Program-made: the position numbers and the translations under genes | Origin: a virus | IMG/VR virus record: IMGVR_UViG_3300043409_000626 | Location: 1-39,197 of that record | DNA length: 39,197 nucleotides | Strand: one strand, 5' to 3' | The notes under the pieces: model-generated | Databases searched by the model: none | Told to the model about the DNA's origin: nothing | What the model saw: only the letters and a program-made list of their open reading frames with translations | Shown here: one piece after another, positions 6,455 to 13,213 of the stretch | How the letters are laid out: every line of letters begins with the position of its first letter | Numbering within the stretch: position 1 is the first letter of the stretch

Positions 6455-6933
6455 CTGACGATGAAATCAACAAGGCGCGCGAAGCGTACCGTGAGGCGCT
6501 TTCGGTGCCATGGACGCTTGAAGACGAGCGCTTCGCAACTGTCAAAAAGCTGATCGAGAGGATCACCGTCGAGGTCGAAGAGCAAATTCTCTACGCCGTA
6601 CAGGACAACATGGCGAGCAACATTGCGCACAACGTGGCGACTTGTGCAGAGCGAGCCATCCAAGCGGTTCTGCGCGGCGATGAAGACCAGTTCCGCCGTT
6701 GGATATACGCCGACAAGCGCGGGTACACGGGCCGCGAGAAGGCTGGCGAAGTCATCCACGGAAAGCTTTTCGAGACGTCCGCCATCGCTCTGCGGCGCAA
6801 GCTGGTCGATGCGTATCCCGAGCTTTTGAAAGACGAGCGCATTCTTGATCTTGAGGCGCAGGTCGCCGCGCTGATTGAAACCAATCAAAAACAGAACGTC
6901 GAGATCGAGCGCCTTCGCAGGGAGATCACATGA
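6451..6933 (+). CDS. Acidic/helical early protein of unknown function
   Basis: The protein has 160 residues from the GTG at 6451, which has GGAGG 5 bases upstream and overlaps the previous stop. The frame is open further back, but those bases belong to the 54-residue gene. The protein is helical throughout. It contains W-T-L-E-D-E-R-F near residue 20, R-R-W-I-Y-A-D-K-R-G near 90, and a C-terminal coiled coil from about residue 130 (L-E-A-Q-V-A-A-L-I-E...V-E-I-E-R-L-R-R). This suggests a dimer or a partner-binding protein. The function is unknown. Confidence 0.7.
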   Translation: MTDDEINKAREAYREALSVPWTLEDERFATVKKLIERITVEVEEQILYAVQDNMASNIAHNVATCAERAIQAVLRGDEDQFRRWIYADKRGYTGREKAGEVIHGKLFETSAIALRRKLVDAYPELLKDERILDLEAQVAALIETNQKQNVEIERLRREIT

Positions 6934-7010
6934 TCGCCGCCCTGCTGAACCTGCTGCGCACGCTCGCGTGGCCGTTTCCCGAACTCCCGCATGAGGACGA
7001 TATACCGTGA
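6930..7010 (+). CDS. 26-residue peptide gene
   Basis: The ATG at 6930 overlaps the previous stop (ATGA) and the TGA at 7008-7010 overlaps the next GTG. The peptide starts with a short hydrophobic helix, M-I-A-A-L-L-N-L-L-R-T-L-A-W, and ends with acidic residues and Pro. It may associate with the membrane. Support comes only from coupling within the operon. Confidence 0.4.
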   Translation: MIAALLNLLRTLAWPFPELPHEDDIP

Positions 7011-7120
7011 CCCCCACCGAAATTGACCGACTGTGCCAGGCCCTGATCCTCGCCGCGCCTATGGCTGTGCTGGGCATTCTGATATTTGTAGCTGCGTGGT
7101 TGTGGCCGGTCAGGCGATGA
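7007..7120 (+). CDS. 37-residue single-span membrane peptide
   Basis: The GTG at 7007 overlaps the previous stop (GTGA). The peptide has a polar start (V-T-P-T-E-I-D-R-L-C), one hydrophobic helix of about 22 residues and a basic end W-P-V-R-R. The helix is well formed, with positive residues at the C-terminal side. It is the last convincing gene of the rightward small-gene operon, just ahead of a hairpin and the convergent lysis genes. Confidence 0.5.
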   Translation: MTPTEIDRLCQALILAAPMAVLGILIFVAAWLWPVRR

Positions 7121-7135
7121 TCACCACAAGAGCGG

Positions 7136-7157
7136 CCCCGACGCCTAAGCGCCGGGG
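7136..7157. terminator. Hairpin between convergent operons
   Basis: CCCCG-A-CGC (7136-7144), loop CTAA, and GCG-C-CGGGG (7149-7157) pair with one mismatch. It lies between the end of the rightward small-gene operon (7120) and the end of the leftward lysis operon (7166). No T-tract follows on either strand, so it is a weak terminator candidate, possibly acting in both directions. Confidence 0.35.
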
Positions 7158-7165
7158 TCTGCATG

Positions 7166-7351
7166 TCAGAGCGGGTTGCGCTTGAACCATGAGAACGCCA
7201 CAACGCCGATGGCGACCGTGACGATGACAGCCGAAAGCTGGTCAATGCCGGGGATCGGCGTCTGCTGCGAGATGGTGAGCCAGCCGATTGCGTAGGCGAT
7301 CACCGCCGCGAGGCCGACCGCGACCAGGAAATTTTTTGTTTTCTCATCCAT
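7166..7351 (-). CDS. 61-residue two-span membrane protein, possible holin-like protein
   Basis: The ATG at 7351 is preceded by GGAGGG about 9 bases upstream. The product M-D-E-K-T-K-N-F has two hydrophobic helices (about 8-25 and 38-56) separated by a short Pro-containing loop, and a basic end F-K-R-N-P-L. Size and topology would suit a small class II holin, and it lies at the end of the lysis region, but no family could be named. The frame open back to 7459 lies inside the spanin gene and is not used. Confidence 0.6.
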   Translation of the reverse strand: MDEKTKNFLVAVGLAAVIAYAIGWLTISQQTPIPGIDQLSAVIVTVAIGVVAFSWFKRNPL

Positions 7352-7383
7352 AGGCACGCCCTCCGAAATGCGCCGCAGCGCGG

Positions 7384-7656
7384 TTAACTCAGTGAACAGC
7401 CGGCGCCCAGCCATTGCGAGACGTTGGACGTAGCATAGTCTCTGGCCGCCTGCGGCCATGTGTCGAACTCGGCGCGCGTGATGGCCTCGGGCGCCTGGCC
7501 CCGGCAGAACTCGATCAGCAGCGCGGCGCGTAGATCCTCAACTGGTTTGACCGCTTCGGTCGTTTCGGAAAAGGACGCTCCCGATTTCGTCTGACACGCT
7601 GCCAGCGTCGGGATAACCGCCGCCACTATCGCGAGCCTCAATAGCCGCATCCGCAT
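7384..7656 (-). CDS. Outer-membrane spanin-type lipoprotein (Rz1-like)
   Basis: The protein has 90 residues. It starts M-R-M-R-L-L-R with a hydrophobic signal sequence ending in the lipobox L-A-A-C near residue 21, so signal peptidase II processing and attachment to the outer membrane are expected. The gene starts inside the inner spanin gene in another frame (119-base overlap) and runs on past it. This is the usual overlapping Rz/Rz1 arrangement, with a longer than usual periplasmic part containing two more Cys residues. The ATG at 7656 has GAGG 9 bases upstream. The role is fusing inner and outer membranes at the end of lysis. Confidence 0.72.
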   Translation of the reverse strand: MRMRLLRLAIVAAVIPTLAACQTKSGASFSETTEAVKPVEDLRAALLIEFCRGQAPEAITRAEFDTWPQAARDYATSNVSQWLGAGCSLS

Positions 7657-7873
7657 GTGTTCTTTCCTCTGTGACAATCTCTGCCGATCGCGCCGTAACG
7701 GCTTCCTTGATCTGCGCTTGCTTGACGGCCGCGGCCTCGCGTTCGGCCTTGCGGCCGGCTTCCTTGAGGTTGCGCTTGACCACTTCCCAGCCGACCACAA
7801 ACACGAACGCCGCCGCGATCCAGCGCGCCAGCGGGTTGTCGGTGAAGAACTTGACGACTGCCGCCCACGTCAT
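7538..7873 (-). CDS. Inner-membrane spanin-type protein (Rz-like)
   Basis: The protein has 111 residues. A membrane helix near residues 15-32 (W-I-A-A-A-F-V-F-V-V-G-W) is followed by a charged coiled coil rich in Lys, Glu, Ala and Arg (about 33-80), the layout of i-spanins. Its ATG overlaps the endolysin stop (ATGA), and the Rz1-like lipoprotein gene begins within it in another frame. Identification rests on topology and position, because spanins diverge strongly in sequence. Confidence 0.7.
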   Translation of the reverse strand: MTWAAVVKFFTDNPLARWIAAAFVFVVGWEVVKRNLKEAGRKAEREAAAVKQAQIKEAVTARSAEIVTEERTHADAAIEARDSGGGYPDAGSVSDEIGSVLFRNDRSGQTS

Positions 7874-9054
7874 TTCAGCACCTGCGTTGCGTTAACCATT
7901 CCGGTTGTCATCACCTTGGTCCCCTTCCTGCGCATCAGCCAGCCAATGCCAGCGACGACTGCCGTGGCGATCAGCGCAATCACGACAGGATCGCGGCTCA
8001 AGTCAAAGGCGATGGCGCCCACGGCAGTCCCGACGCCTAGCCTGGCGGTCACGATCTGGATCAGCGAGCCGGCGCCGACAATCACCATGCCGACGCCGCG
8101 TTGGCTCTCGCTCATGTTCTTCGCGCCGTTCTCGGGCAACACTTCGCCATAGGGGATTGACCGCACATCAACCGACTTCGGCGCGATCACGACAGGGTCA
8201 GGCGGGGGCTTGGCGTCCACCTTGGGCGCCGCGGGAGAGCTTGGCGGCGCAAGGGAGACGGCTGGAGCAGAGACTACCGGGGGGGCTGGGTTGGGGGCTG
8301 TCCCCTCCGGTAGTTCCGCCGTGTCTGGCGAAAGGGCTCCGCCAGGCGCAGCTTTGACAGGATTGGGCCACGGCTTCTTGAGCGTGGCGCTTACATCCGG
8401 CCGCGCCGCGGGCATGTCCTGCCGGGCACGCATCAGGGTATCCTCCAGCGTGGTCGTGCCGTTCGTGTCAATCTCGCCGCGCTCGTCAAGCTGGAATTGG
8501 ATAACGCTTGGACTGCAAGCGCCCTCAAACGGAAATCCAGAGAAGACGCAAGCCTCGGCCAGCCTGCGGCGATACAAGCCTTTCGTGCGTTTAGCCTGCG
8601 CCCGGCAATTGCGCGGGAATTGCAGCAGCCCGTCAGCATAAGATCCCGGCGCCATAACGTTGCCTTTGTCCGTCACGCCGCCATTCAGGCAGGCTTTCAG
8701 ACTGCGCGGGAGATAGCCGAAATTATAGGCCATCGATGTCAGCGCCGCGAACTCGCCAGCGGTCAGCGGGACCGTGATGCTATCGCGCACGATGGCTGCA
8801 GCGCCCTCGACGTCCTCGCGCAGCCAGGCATTAGCCTCGTCGAGCGTGCAGCGATCCCCGCGCCTGACGCCCTTGGTATGGCCCCAACCGATCGTCCACG
8901 GATCGCCCAGCCCCTTGCCGGTTTTCGCCAATGCGCTTGCCGGGTCCGGGTAGGCATTAAGGTGCAGCCCCTCGAACCCCTGAATGAGGGCAATCGATTG
9001 GTCCGTGACGATGTGATCACCCGGCGGACGGCGGCGCAGGATTTCTATTGCCAT
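7870..9054 (-). CDS. GH24 lysozyme-type endolysin with C-terminal membrane segments
   Basis: The protein has 394 residues. The N-terminal 170 or so form a T4-lysozyme-type muramidase: Glu28 in G-F-E-G-L, Asp37 nine residues on as in T4 (E11/D20), and Thr54 in T-I-G-W-G-H-T, with an insertion between Asp37 and Thr54. It cuts the glycan strands of peptidoglycan. Residues about 215-300 are a Pro/Ala-rich linker, and the last 75 residues hold hydrophobic segments (about 320-350 and 356-373) ending in a basic tail. That makes it more than twice the length of T4 lysozyme, and probably anchored in the membrane through its C-terminus. There is no N-terminal signal. The start has GAGG about 12 bases upstream; the stop overlaps the spanin gene. 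Confidence 0.88.
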   Translation of the reverse strand: MAIEILRRRPPGDHIVTDQSIALIQGFEGLHLNAYPDPASALAKTGKGLGDPWTIGWGHTKGVRRGDRCTLDEANAWLREDVEGAAAIVRDSITVPLTAGEFAALTSMAYNFGYLPRSLKACLNGGVTDKGNVMAPGSYADGLLQFPRNCRAQAKRTKGLYRRRLAEACVFSGFPFEGACSPSVIQFQLDERGEIDTNGTTTLEDTLMRARQDMPAARPDVSATLKKPWPNPVKAAPGGALSPDTAELPEGTAPNPAPPVVSAPAVSLAPPSSPAAPKVDAKPPPDPVVIAPKSVDVRSIPYGEVLPENGAKNMSESQRGVGMVIVGAGSLIQIVTARLGVGTAVGAIAFDLSRDPVVIALIATAVVAGIGWLMRRKGTKVMTTGMVNATQVLK

Positions 9055-10024
9055 TCTCTTTGTCCTCGGTCAGGTCGGCCTTGGTCTCGCTCTTAACCTT
9101 TCTCAGGTCCTCAATAAAACGCCTGCGGGCTGTTGTGCGGCCCCCGCGCGAGCCGTTATCCTGCGCCTCTTTGCGTTTGCTCATGGCGATCTGGACGCTC
9201 AGCAGCGCCTGCGCCCCCACGGAACCGCATAGCTCAAGCAAAATTACCCAAAACAGGGCGAAAGCATCCCTGAACCCTATGCCGTCCCAGCCGGGGATAT
9301 AGCGGTCAGGGAAACGAAACACCGCGGGCAGGCCGGGGTCGCCCACGCTTTTGGCCGTGGCGGTCGTGCGTGCGTCCAGCCGCTCGCCCTCGATGGCGCC
9401 TATCTGCTCATCCAGCGCCGACAATTTCTTGCGCGCCTCGTCCTCGTAGGTTGCGATCTGCGCTTCAAACGCCGTCAGGTTATCGTTCCCGCCGATGCCG
9501 TCGGACAGGACAAGCCGCATGCTTTCGCGTGCGCCAGCTACCAGCCTGTCACGGTCGGCGCGGATAGCCGCCCGCTCCGCGTCGATGCGCGCCAGCCGCG
9601 CGTCTGCGCTTTGGACCGTTACCGTCTCCGTCTGCTGCACGCTGGCGGTTTTTCGATAATTGTAATCCGATCCCTCGGTGACAAATCCTAACGCCGCGAC
9701 ACAGCACGCCACCAGCGCCATCGACCAGATCACGCGCAGGGTCGCCGTTGCGGCGCCGGGAAGCTTCTGGGCTTTCATCCATACCAGGCACAGGCCGCCC
9801 GCGATCACGAACAGGCGGAACACGATGCCTGCGGACTGGAACGTCAGCTCCATGCCAGGCGGTGCAAGGCTGCGATAAAAACTTGCATCCCAAATAAAGA
9901 GCGTGATGCAAGCGAGCGAGACCGCGACCCACAGCGCAGTCAGCGCCACGGCGCTAATCGTAAAAGCTGGCGCGTGATCCCGAAGCCAGCGGCCAGCGGT
10001 GATGGCGTCTGCGCGGAGCGTCAT
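9017..10024 (-). CDS. Four-span membrane protein with central coiled coil, function unknown
   Basis: The protein has 335 residues. Three hydrophobic helices lie in the first 130 residues (near 20-45, 68-88 and 98-120). A polar helical region with heptad-like Ala/Arg/Glu/Leu follows (about 135-230), then a fourth hydrophobic helix near 262-285, and a basic C-terminal tail with R-R-R-F-I-E-D-L-R-K-V-K. The ATG at 10024 overlaps the upstream stop (ATGA), and the gene overlaps the endolysin start by 38 bases. A frame open to 10129 covers the upstream gene and is not used. It could be a lysis-timing or exclusion protein (inference). Confidence 0.7.
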   Translation of the reverse strand: MTLRADAITAGRWLRDHAPAFTISAVALTALWVAVSLACITLFIWDASFYRSLAPPGMELTFQSAGIVFRLFVIAGGLCLVWMKAQKLPGAATATLRVIWSMALVACCVAALGFVTEGSDYNYRKTASVQQTETVTVQSADARLARIDAERAAIRADRDRLVAGARESMRLVLSDGIGGNDNLTAFEAQIATYEDEARKKLSALDEQIGAIEGERLDARTTATAKSVGDPGLPAVFRFPDRYIPGWDGIGFRDAFALFWVILLELCGSVGAQALLSVQIAMSKRKEAQDNGSRGGRTTARRRFIEDLRKVKSETKADLTEDKENGNRNPAPPSAG

Positions 10025-10428
10025 CGCCCCAGCCCGCGAAACTCTGCCCACTTGTCGATGCCCAGTTGCAAAATCGCGAACAGGCCGACCGCCATGAAAA
10101 CGTAGCCCAGCGCCGGGATACGTGCCCACACGCTGCCCTTGGTCGTCTCCTGCAGCGTGTCAACTTCGCGCTTCTGGTGCGACAGGTCGTTAGCAAGCGC
10201 GTCTAGCTTGTGGCTGATGACCGTCAGCGCTGACTGGATTTCGGTGTTCTGGCTGCTCAGCGAGCCGAATTTCGTTCGCATCTCGGTCTCAATCGCCAGG
10301 ACTTTCGCGACTACCTGCTCCACGTCTTCGCTTCGCGCGGCCCGTTTCCGCAATTGCTCGACGTCCTCGCCCAGCTCGCGCAGCTCGCGTTTGATTGTTT
10401 TGATGCGTTCCGAAACCTCATCGTCCAC
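10021..10428 (-). CDS. Coiled-coil protein with C-terminal membrane anchor, XhlA/holin-like topology
   Basis: The protein has 135 residues from the GTG at 10428 with GAGG upstream. Residues about 1-100 are a long charged coiled coil (R-I-K-T-I-K-R-E-L-R-E-L...), followed by one hydrophobic helix near 105-125 (G-Y-V-F-M-A-V-G-L-F-A-I-L-Q-L-G-I) and a short basic end. This topology matches XhlA-type proteins, which associate with holins in some lysis cassettes. It is the first gene of the leftward lysis region. The family match was not tested. Confidence 0.62.
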   Translation of the reverse strand: MDDEVSERIKTIKRELRELGEDVEQLRKRAARSEDVEQVVAKVLAIETEMRTKFGSLSSQNTEIQSALTVISHKLDALANDLSHQKREVDTLQETTKGSVWARIPALGYVFMAVGLFAILQLGIDKWAEFRGLGR

Positions 10429-10644
10429 AGCCCAACCTCAAAAACAGCCCTGAAACCCTTTAACCGATAGGGACTGCGGGGTCTATGCTGGCAGGAAAAA
10501 GCGCATTCTCACGCACAAGTGATTTGCAATACTCAATGTAACTTGGGGCTGTAACCTTCCCGCAAGGTTTCGACAGTATAGATTGAGTGGACCGGAGTAA
10601 TCCGGCGTTGTTTGACAATCAGTCTACTGAGAAGGACCCTCAGA
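10429..10644. promoter_or_regulatory. Divergent control region rich in inverted repeats
   Basis: This 216-base gap separates the leftward lysis operon from the rightward gene at 10645. It holds nested inverted repeats: ACTCAAT (10531-10537) with ATTGAGT (10582-10588) around AACCTT-CCCGC-AAGGTT (10553-10569), then CCGGA-GTAA-TCCGG (10592-10605). A TATACT -10 candidate lies on the minus strand (10577-10582 region) but without a good -35. TTGACA at 10612-10617 is a perfect -35 on the plus strand but has no matching -10 before the gene. It probably holds both promoters and operators, none firmly placed. Confidence 0.45.
10627..10643 (+). promoter_or_regulatory. Hairpin presenting the ribosome site of the 10645 gene
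   Basis: CTGAG (10627-10631) pairs with CTCAG (10639-10643) around the loop AAGGACC, which contains the AAGGA ribosome site. The ATG follows two bases after the stem. Such a small stem could tune translation. It could also be chance. Confidence 0.35.
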
Positions 10645-11106
10645 ATGTACGACACGCAATTTCGTGCGCTTGCCGCCTCTAATGTTTTGATGTGGCTCGC
10701 AATTGGTTTCGGCGCTTTGCCTTGGTGGCTTGGCGCTACCGAAACCCTCGACTGGATCGTCGCCGCTGGAATGTCAGCTGCTCTGATCTCGGTCTCCCTA
10801 ATCCTCTCCACTTGCGTCACGCGGTTTGGCGAGGCTACGGAGCACAGGCACTACCTCACCGCGGGCTTGACGATTGGCCTTGGCCTGGTGCTGGTGATGA
10901 TCGAGGCGGCTATGACCCACCAAGGTCTAGCCTGGCTCGACGCCCGCAAAGACCTTGGCCCCGATTGGGCCTTGTGGGCGGCAAGCTTCGGCCTCTCGTT
11001 CTTCAATGTCTTCTCGCTCTACACGTTCGCAAGAGACATGAAACGGAAGCCGGTAACGAACCCCGCTCGCCAGCTCGCCAATATCCGCTGGCGCAAAGTC
11101 GCCTAA
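10645..11106 (+). CDS. Lone membrane protein, moron-like accessory gene
   Basis: The protein has 153 residues. It starts M-Y-D-T-Q-F-R-A-L-A-A-S and carries about four hydrophobic helices (near 10-30, 37-56, 69-88 and 105-125), then a basic tail R-D-M-K-R-K-P...R-W-R-K-V-A. The ATG at 10645 has AAGGA upstream; a TTG at 10612 in frame is less likely. It is the only plus-strand gene within a block of more than 30 kb of leftward genes, with its own control region and a strong terminator, the usual picture of a moron. Superinfection exclusion or a host membrane effect is possible, but no family was recognised. Confidence 0.68.
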   Translation: MYDTQFRALAASNVLMWLAIGFGALPWWLGATETLDWIVAAGMSAALISVSLILSTCVTRFGEATEHRHYLTAGLTIGLGLVLVMIEAAMTHQGLAWLDARKDLGPDWALWAASFGLSFFNVFSLYTFARDMKRKPVTNPARQLANIRWRKVA

Positions 11107-11114
11107 CCAAGAAG

Positions 11115-11142
11115 CCCCCGCCTTAACCGGCGGGGGTTTTTT
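11115..11142 (+). terminator. Strong intrinsic terminator after the moron-like gene
   Basis: CCCCCGCC (11115-11122) pairs perfectly with GGCGGGGG (11129-11136) around TTAACC and is followed by six T (11137-11142). It ends rightward transcription before the convergent tailspike gene, whose stop codon overlaps the T-tract. On the minus strand the same stem has no T-tract. Confidence 0.9.
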
Positions 11143-13213
11143 ACGTTGTGAGATTGTTCGCAACCACGGTTACACCTACTCCGACCAAATATGTCGCGGC
11201 CGTTGCAAAATCGCGGATAACATTTCCCACAATAAGCACACGCTCCCATTCGGCATCACAGCGAATGCCATAAGTGCCGTTAATAATTGTGTTGCCGGTG
11301 AATGCAACATATTGGCCATTTGCTAAAGTGTCAGCGAAAAAGTCCACCACGGGTCCAGTGGTGTTGACGCGGTGAAATACGTTGCCGGTTACGCTGACGC
11401 GCTGCACAAACCCTGCTGCGATGGCGGAAACGTATAAAGCCTCGGCCACCGATGCCGTCACGGAATTGCCGCTGACAACTAGCCCAAACAGGTTTCCGCC
11501 GTTGGATTGAATGTTTATCCCTTGGTTGACCGGCGATAAAACAACATTTCCAGAAACCGTCAGTGCACGAACGGGCGTGCGAGCGTCTACCAAAATTCCG
11601 TAACCGCTCGCGCTTTCGATACGGTTGATGATGTTGTCAGACACCACAAAGCTGTCGCGGTTGTGGTAGGCGAAAGGCTGCAAAAGTATGCCGGTTGTAT
11701 TGGCCGATATAATCTGGTTGCCTGTGATCGTTCCATTTGCGCCTTGATAAACTAGCCCATCTCCGTCAAACGCAGTTTCGTGTTCGCCGACGTTGCCGAT
11801 GAAGCTGACAAACTCTGAAGCAGGATGCGCATCAAGAAAACTGTCGGTCATGGCGCGGCAGACGCAACCCTTGACGGTTCCAAATCGATTAACGCCGCTG
11901 GTCCCGCCAATCGTGACGAAGTGGCGCAAATCCTCGCCTCTTCCATCCGTGACTGTAAACCGCTCGCAGCAATCGTAAAACGCAAAGCCGTATGATGCGC
12001 CCACTGCGTCGTCGCCGTTTGCCGCCTCGCAAGCAATGACGCTGATATCCTGCGCCCCGTAAAACTCAACAGCCGCATACGCCCAATCGCGAAACCGGCA
12101 ATTCCGAAAAGTGACGTTTTTCCCGTAAATAAACCGAACGCCATACTGACCATAAGTCAGACCGCGCCCGACAAGCGACACGTTTTCGAAGTGGACGTTT
12201 TCAACCAGTGTTGGTTTGTAAAGCGTCAGCCCGGTTGTGTACGCATCGTAAGACGAGCCGTACAGATTCAGAACTGTTGCTCCCGTTTTGGCTTTGACTT
12301 TGAACCATTGCCCGCACGTTTCGCCGCTATCGGTTGACCAGACGTTAGTAGATTTCAAAAGCAAATCTTGATCAACGGTGTAGCCAGTATTGTTGGCGAC
12401 AGTCAGCGTTCTATCGGTGTAAGCAACCGCAGATAATGTTGTGTCGGCCGTTCCCAGCGACCCTTCAAACGCAATCCCAATAGCAGACGCGGCGAGGCCC
12501 TGCGAAAAATCGATTGTGCCGTTGCGAACAATTGTATTTGACAAGCCAGTCAGCGCCGCATCGCAGCGGTATGTCAGACCAAGCAAATCAAGAACGCCGC
12601 CGCTTGTAGCTGTCAAGGCGGCTTGCAATGCCGCAGCGTCGTCAGACGAATTGTTTCCAACTGCTCCAAATTGGCGCGGAGTTAGAATAGTCGTGTCAAT
12701 GCGAAACCAGCGCCCCGCGCCGCCGCCGTCAATTGCCAGAACCGTCCCGCCGTTCACTGCGGTGGTTGAGCCTGCTTCGTATCTCCACGCTCCGCCCCCT
12801 CCGTCGCCTGGCGTTGCGCGCCCAGTGACTTCACAAATTGCCCCATTGGTTAAACCATTGACAGCGGTTAGCGCTGTCATGTCTGCGTATGTCAGGGCTG
12901 AAAACACGCCGTTTGGTTTTGTGATGGCGTTTAAGTCACTAAAAACCAGCGTCCCGTTTTTGTCCCTGACAACTATTGAATAAGATGCTTGATTGATAAG
13001 CAGCGTTCCGGGGCTGCCGCCCCGCGAGGGATACCCCGCCAGCGTGCGGATCGGCTGCGCAGCGGTCGCCGTTAGCGATGCATCCCAATACACGGTAATG
13101 GGCGAAACTTCCGGGTTGACCCCCGCCGTGCCGATGTAGATATATCCCGCATCAAGCGGCTGGCCTGATCGGTCGAAGAAGACCGTGAACGGTGAGGTAA
13201 CTTCGCTGGTCAT
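11141..13213 (-). CDS. Tailspike with P22-like head-binding region and beta-helix
   Basis: The protein has 690 residues. Residues about 1-110 (S-P-F-T-V-F-F-D, D-A-G-Y-I-Y-I-G, T-L-A-G-Y-P) resemble the N-terminal virion-binding domain of P22 gp9-type tailspikes. A Gly-rich hinge P-G-D-G-G-G-G follows near 135-141. From about 180 to the end there are repeated V-x-G-N-x-V/I-type rungs (for example V-S-G-N-V-V-L, V-T-G-N-V-F-H, F-T-G-N-T-I-I), the look of a right-handed parallel beta-helix that often binds or cleaves surface polysaccharide. No pectate lyase active site could be assigned. The start overlaps the stop of the upstream ejection protein (ATGA), and it is the last virion gene, as in P22. 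Confidence 0.85.
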   Translation of the reverse strand: MTSEVTSPFTVFFDRSGQPLDAGYIYIGTAGVNPEVSPITVYWDASLTATAAQPIRTLAGYPSRGGSPGTLLINQASYSIVVRDKNGTLVFSDLNAITKPNGVFSALTYADMTALTAVNGLTNGAICEVTGRATPGDGGGGAWRYEAGSTTAVNGGTVLAIDGGGAGRWFRIDTTILTPRQFGAVGNNSSDDAAALQAALTATSGGVLDLLGLTYRCDAALTGLSNTIVRNGTIDFSQGLAASAIGIAFEGSLGTADTTLSAVAYTDRTLTVANNTGYTVDQDLLLKSTNVWSTDSGETCGQWFKVKAKTGATVLNLYGSSYDAYTTGLTLYKPTLVENVHFENVSLVGRGLTYGQYGVRFIYGKNVTFRNCRFRDWAYAAVEFYGAQDISVIACEAANGDDAVGASYGFAFYDCCERFTVTDGRGEDLRHFVTIGGTSGVNRFGTVKGCVCRAMTDSFLDAHPASEFVSFIGNVGEHETAFDGDGLVYQGANGTITGNQIISANTTGILLQPFAYHNRDSFVVSDNIINRIESASGYGILVDARTPVRALTVSGNVVLSPVNQGINIQSNGGNLFGLVVSGNSVTASVAEALYVSAIAAGFVQRVSVTGNVFHRVNTTGPVVDFFADTLANGQYVAFTGNTIINGTYGIRCDAEWERVLIVGNVIRDFATAATYLVGVGVTVVANNLTT

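Noticed and set aside
7117-7185. 22-codon frame after the 37-residue gene
   Set aside because: It covers the hairpin and overlaps the end of the convergent 61-residue gene; no hydrophobic or conserved pattern.
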